DNA from: HLUCCA09 sp038745585
GTDB lineage: Bacteria; Pseudomonadota; Alphaproteobacteria; Rhodobacterales; Rhodobacteraceae
Assembly: GCA_038745585.1 (NCBI GenBank)
Contig: JBCDLH010000007.1
Span: forward strand, 62,001-126,000
Direction of reading: 5' to 3'
DNA: 64,000 nt
In this document: positions 59,492 through 64,000 of the stretch, piece after piece
Layout: every line of letters starts with the position of its first letter
Numbering within the stretch: position 1 is the first letter of the stretch
The notes under the pieces: generated by a model
Database searches by the model: none
Seen by the model: the letters and a program-made list of their open reading frames with translations, nothing else
Told to the model about the DNA's origin: nothing
Program-made: the position numbers and the translations under genes

Positions 59492-60187
59492 ATGACACAG
59501 AAGACAATCAGGCCCGACGATCGCCCGATCGGCGCCGCCATCGTTGCAGGGCTCTTCGCCGCCGTTGGCAGCGGGATGGCGGCCGTGATGTGGGGGTTTG
59601 GCGTTAACGAAACCGGCTTCGCCTTTATCGTTTTGTGGCTGTTGATTTTTCTCGTGCTTTGGCTCGGCTGGCGCGATCCACTGCCGCCGCCGGGCACCAA
59701 AAAAGCGCCGACCGTTGCGAGCCACACCGCAGCGGTCGCAAATGCCAGCGCGTCCGCCCCTGCCGAGGCTGGCGAAACCGCGCAAGCGCCGTCCTCCGGG
59801 ACGGCGCCTGCCGCTGTGTCAGCGCCTGCGCCTGAGCCTGAGCCTGTCCCAACCCCCGCTCCGGCAGCGACCGCCGCACCCAGCGCCGAGACGGGCGCGG
59901 GCAAGCGCCCCGAAGCGTTGAATTCGGCGCGCGGCGGCAAGGCCGATGATCTCAAGCAGATCAAAGGCGTGGGCCCTGCGCTCGAACGGCTCTGCAACAG
60001 CCTCGGCTTCTATCACTTCGATCAGATCGCGAGTTGGACCGCCGAGGAGGTGGCCTGGGTCGACCAGAACCTCGAAGGCTTCAAAGGCCGTGTGACGCGA
60101 GACGATTGGGTCGCGCAGGCAAAGGTCCTTGCCGCCGGTGGTTCTACGGAGTTTTCCGAAAAGGTCGAAAAGGGCGACGTGTACTGA
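59492..60187 (+). CDS. Membrane-anchored protein with the helix-hairpin-helix-like domain
   Basis: A 231-residue protein from ATG 59492 (GGGGAG upstream; an ATG at 59459 has none). Two hydrophobic segments lie at about 12-35 and 38-57 (IVAGLFAAVGSGMAAVMWGF, FIVLWLLIFLVLWLGW), then an Ala/Pro linker (70-145) and the domain DDLKQIKGVGPALERLCNSL, GFYHFDQIASWTAEEVAW, RDDWVAQAKVLAAGG at about 155-215. It lies directly after nuoE. Related small genes are known in nuo clusters of this order; function is unknown, and a link with NuoE or quinone pool structure is only inference. Confidence 0.85.
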   Translation: MTQKTIRPDDRPIGAAIVAGLFAAVGSGMAAVMWGFGVNETGFAFIVLWLLIFLVLWLGWRDPLPPPGTKKAPTVASHTAAVANASASAPAEAGETAQAPSSGTAPAAVSAPAPEPEPVPTPAPAATAAPSAETGAGKRPEALNSARGGKADDLKQIKGVGPALERLCNSLGFYHFDQIASWTAEEVAWVDQNLEGFKGRVTRDDWVAQAKVLAAGGSTEFSEKVEKGDVY

Positions 60188-60249
60188 CCGCAGCCGCTCC
60201 TGTTGCGTCCGGCGCGCTCCCCTGCAACTTCGTTGAGTGCCCCCTTTCC

Positions 60250-60465
60250 ATGAGCCATGAGCACGACCGACAGATCGCAAAGCGGGGACGAATGGTCGCG
60301 CTCGTCATCGCGACCGCGGGGTTGGCGGCGATCTTTGCCCCCTACATCGTAACTGGGTTGGGCCTTGCGCCCCGCTTCGAATTTTTGATCTATCTCGCCG
60401 CGATGGCGGCCTTTCTTTGGGCAATCGTGGTGACCTGGCAAATTTGGCGGGCGCGCAACGGATAA
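60250..60465 (+). CDS. DUF5337 family small membrane protein
   Basis: A 71-residue protein with two transmembrane helices (VALVIATAGLAAIFAPYIVT at about 16-35 and FEFLIYLAAMAAFLWAIVVT at about 43-62) and a charged N-terminus MSHEHDRQIAKRGRM. DUF5337 proteins are common between nuoE and nuoF in Rhodobacterales. Function unknown. Confidence 0.82.
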   Translation: MSHEHDRQIAKRGRMVALVIATAGLAAIFAPYIVTGLGLAPRFEFLIYLAAMAAFLWAIVVTWQIWRARNG

Positions 60466-60532
60466 ACAGCTGCCTGCGGCAGTCGCGTTCCCGGCAGTGG
60501 GCCGACCACCAATTCGGGAGAGGCCGAGACCG

Positions 60533-61831
<1,299 letters not shown>

Positions 61832-62083
61832 CGTTCTGGCGCAATCCCACGGGTGGCCTGCCCCCAACTCCGGAGCGTGCCAGCTTTGCAGGTCGCCGAA
61901 GCCGCCTGCGAACGGGTACCTCTGCTGCGAACGCTTGGTTTTGCTGACCCATCGGGCCTACGTTGCCGATCTCTCATCGCGGGCGTCTCAGCACCGGCAA
62001 GTGACGCGGCCTGTTCTGGGCCTGGTCGTCCCTGCGCTGCCAGGATTGATTGGCCTTGCGAGCTGGTTCGAAGTCGCCTGGTG

Positions 62084-62500
62084 ATGTGCTCCCACACCCG
62101 TTGGCGATCGTTCACCGCAGCGCTTGTCCTGGCCTGCCTCTCCGCCGGCCCTGTCGCGTCGCAAGAGCAACCGCCCGATTACTTCGTAGAGGCTGTGGCG
62201 CTCCTCCGCGTGGCGAGCCACATGGCCGCGCAATGCGAGGATGTGCAGGTCGATCTCGACGCCGATAGCGGGCTGCGTGTCGGCGTCTACGGGTTGCTCG
62301 ACCGCGATGGTTGGAGCATTGACGACCCGCGCCTGCACTCGGAGACGACGCGCGATACCGTCCTGGCCCTTGCCGAGAGCCGCTATGCCGATCTGGGGCT
62401 CGCGACCCCGTTGCAGAGCGCCGAGGTCTGCCCTGTCGCACGCGCCGAAGCGATGGCGCAATCGGTGCTTGGGCGCCTCTTTCGCGTGGACGGGCCCTAG
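62084..62500 (+). CDS. Secreted hypothetical protein between nuoF and nuoG
   Basis: A 138-residue protein with a signal peptide (MCSHTRWRSFTAALVLACLS, cleavage near residue 25) followed by YFVEAVALLRVASHMAAQCE and a mostly helical and acidic remainder, with two conserved-looking cysteines. Its layout resembles the DUF5333 protein next to it (signal peptide, cysteine pair, helices) but the sequence similarity is weak. Preceded by a 252-bp gap with no obvious feature. Function unknown. Confidence 0.7.
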   Translation: MCSHTRWRSFTAALVLACLSAGPVASQEQPPDYFVEAVALLRVASHMAAQCEDVQVDLDADSGLRVGVYGLLDRDGWSIDDPRLHSETTRDTVLALAESRYADLGLATPLQSAEVCPVARAEAMAQSVLGRLFRVDGP

Positions 62501-62634
62501 CCGTCGCGCCACAGGAGGCTTCGGCGGCTTCTTGCGCGGCTCGGACGGCCATGGGCGGCGCGGAGCAGGGCTGCTATTGAATAGCGGGAGGGCCTGCGCC
62601 CACATCGGGGCGACGCGCACGTTAAGGATACCCC

Positions 62635-63051
62635 ATGTTCAAGACGTTTTCCTGGGTCGCTTGCGGGCTCACGCTCTTTGCCCTCGCCGTCTCTTCAGCG
62701 GCAGAGGCCAAGCCGCATTTACGCGACAACATCCCGATCAACAATCAGCTCTTCGCCGCCGCCGTGGGCGATCAGATCCGCAGGAATTGCCCGTCGATTT
62801 CGGCGCGAGTCGGGCTCGTTTGGCGCAAGGCGCGCGCGCTTGAGCGCTATGCATTGGAGCAGGGCTATACCGATGACGAGATCGAGGATTATCTTGAGAG
62901 CAAGCCCGACATTCGCGCGATGGAGGCCCGGCGGGACGCGTACCTGGCCGAAAACGGCGTCCGTCGCGGCGATGCTGAGAGCTATTGCGCCCTCGGGCAG
63001 GCGGAGATTTCGGCCAACTCGCCCATTGGAGAATTGCTCCGCAGCCGCTAG
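62635..63051 (+). CDS. DUF5333 family secreted protein
   Basis: A 138-residue protein with a signal peptide (to SSAAEA, near residue 23) and the family's helical core: NNQLFAAAVGDQIRRNCPSI, RKARALERYALEQGYTDDEI, RDAYLAENGVRRGDAESYCA. The two cysteines probably form a disulfide. DUF5333 genes are typical of nuo clusters in Rhodobacterales. It is periplasmic by prediction and so cannot be a core subunit of the cytoplasmic arm. Function unknown. Confidence 0.85.
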   Translation: MFKTFSWVACGLTLFALAVSSAAEAKPHLRDNIPINNQLFAAAVGDQIRRNCPSISARVGLVWRKARALERYALEQGYTDDEIEDYLESKPDIRAMEARRDAYLAENGVRRGDAESYCALGQAEISANSPIGELLRSR

Positions 63052-63124
63052 CTACGGGGCAACGCCAAGCTGAGCCAGCTCGTGCGGCTCGTCCCCGCGC
63101 GCCCGCCAGACAGGAGGCCTGACG

Positions 63125-64000
63125 ATGTCCGACGCCGCTCCAGAGCTGCGCACCATTGTGATCGACGGCCATGAACTCGCCGTCGACCCCGCCCTCACCT
63201 TGATCCAGGCCTGTGAGCAGGCCGGGGTCGAGATCCCGCGCTTTTGCTATCATGAGCGCCTGTCGATTGCCGGCAATTGCCGGATGTGCCTGGTCGAAGT
63301 CGTTGGCGGCCCGCCAAAGCCCGCGGCCTCTTGCGCGATGCAGGTGCGTGACTTGCGGGGCGGGCGCAATGGCGAGCCGCCCGAGGTCCGCACGAACTCA
63401 CCGATGGTCAAGAAGGCTCGTGAGGGGGTGATGGAGTTTCTTCTCATCAACCACCCGCTCGATTGTCCGATTTGCGACCAGGGCGGGGAATGCGACCTAC
63501 AGGACCAGGCGATGGCCTATGGGGTCGACTTTTCGCGCTACCGCGAGCCGAAACGGGCGGTCGAGGATCTCAACCTCGGCCCCCTCGTCGAGACGCATAT
63601 GACGCGCTGCATCTCCTGTACGCGCTGCGTGCGCTTTATCACCGAGGTGGCGGGGATGCCCGAGCTTGGGCAGACCGGGCGGGGTGAGGATGCGGAGATC
63701 ACGTCCTATCTCGGTCAGACGCTGGCCTCCAACATGCAGGGCAATATCGTCGATCTTTGCCCCGTCGGCGCGCTCGTCTCCAAGCCCTATGCCTTTACCG
63801 CGCGTCCCTGGGAGCTGACGAAGACCGAGACGATCGACGTGATGGACGCGCTCGGCTCGAACATCCGGGTCGATACGAAGGGTCGCGAAGTCATGCGCAT
63901 CTTGCCGCGCAACCATGACGGCGTGAACGAAGAGTGGCTATCAGACAAGTCCCGCTACGTCTGGGACGGGCTGCGCCGCCAGCGTCTCGACCGGCCATAT
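63125..64000 (+). CDS. nuoG: NADH-quinone oxidoreductase subunit G (partial, cut by window end)
   Basis: The first 292 residues of the large Fe-S subunit; the frame is open at the right edge of the window. [2Fe-2S] ligands are in RFCYHERLSIAGNCRMCLVE, the N4/N5 region in HPLDCPICDQGGECDLQDQA (with HxxxC type ligands) and RCISCTRCVRFITEVAGM, then the start of the molybdopterin-oxidoreductase-like domain near YAFTARPWELTKTETIDVMD. ATG 63125 follows GGAGG. NuoG assembles with NuoE and NuoF. Confidence 0.96.
   Translation, partial: MSDAAPELRTIVIDGHELAVDPALTLIQACEQAGVEIPRFCYHERLSIAGNCRMCLVEVVGGPPKPAASCAMQVRDLRGGRNGEPPEVRTNSPMVKKAREGVMEFLLINHPLDCPICDQGGECDLQDQAMAYGVDFSRYREPKRAVEDLNLGPLVETHMTRCISCTRCVRFITEVAGMPELGQTGRGEDAEITSYLGQTLASNMQGNIVDLCPVGALVSKPYAFTARPWELTKTETIDVMDALGSNIRVDTKGREVMRILPRNHDGVNEEWLSDKSRYVWDGLRRQRLDRPY

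Overview
The window is GC-rich, gene-dense chromosomal DNA from an alphaproteobacterium, almost certainly a member of the Rhodobacterales (Roseobacter/Paracoccaceae group). The signs are: an L21 and a NuoE that both carry an alanine/proline linker plus a helix-hairpin-helix-like tail, a ChpT-type histidine phosphotransferase, infC starting at ATA, a class II DAHP synthase, ornithine-lipid genes olsBA, a leucine-catabolic ivd-mcc cluster, and a nuo cluster interleaved with DUF5337, DUF5333 and other small genes. I see no prophage, insertion sequence with a transposase, CRISPR array, plasmid origin or rRNA.

Layout. 0.2-9.1 kb: tRNA-Ser(CGA), a secreted DUF2059 protein, rplU-rpmA with an intrinsic terminator, an acetyltransferase, a GT90 glycosyltransferase behind a tandem repeat and an 18-nt C/G homopolymer, obgE-proB-proA, chpT and a DUF3553 protein. 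9.3-15.3 kb: olsB-olsA (ornithine lipids), a ThiE-like protein, trmJ, ctaA and an M32 carboxypeptidase. 15.4-21.1 kb: a leftward branched-chain amino-acid ABC operon (SBP, livG, livF, a small secreted protein, livH, livM). 21.2-36.7 kb: a mixed region with two LysR/AraC-type regulators, a PQQ-type sugar dehydrogenase, aroG (class II), an isolated ureG, gcdH, an M48 lipoprotein protease, infC, fpr, a DUF2849 protein, an Lrp regulator and a P450. 37.1-42.6 kb: an iron-type ABC binding protein and permease facing each other, tpiA, a TfoX-domain protein, a LysR regulator with a divergent small basic ORF, and an A-type Fe-S carrier. 42.8-52.3 kb: a DegT-family aminotransferase, then the leucine pathway ivd, ecsC-like, mccB, a membrane protein, mccA, hmgL and an enoyl-CoA hydratase. 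52.4-64.0 kb: nuoA, B, C, D, E, F and the start of nuoG, with at least eight non-core genes between them, including a sulfotransferase translationally coupled to nuoC.

How the genes work together. The liv transporter could supply leucine/isoleucine/valine that the ivd-mccBA-hmgL cluster degrades to acetyl-CoA and acetoacetate; acyl-CoA dehydrogenase electrons and NADH would feed complex I encoded at the right end and the haem A oxidase served by ctaA. fpr, DUF2849 and Lrp look like the two edges of the usual sulfite-reduction locus with the middle missing.

The main signals outside ordinary gene content are repeats: two copies of a 143-153 bp element with 19-24 bp terminal inverted repeats; a 33-bp intergenic repeat present twice at 32/33 identity 43 kb apart (with a diverged third form); and many short tandem arrays, three of them in frame inside conserved genes (trmJ, mccA and a mcc-operon membrane protein). 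A third copy of the helix-hairpin-helix-like tail sits on a membrane-anchored protein immediately downstream of nuoE.
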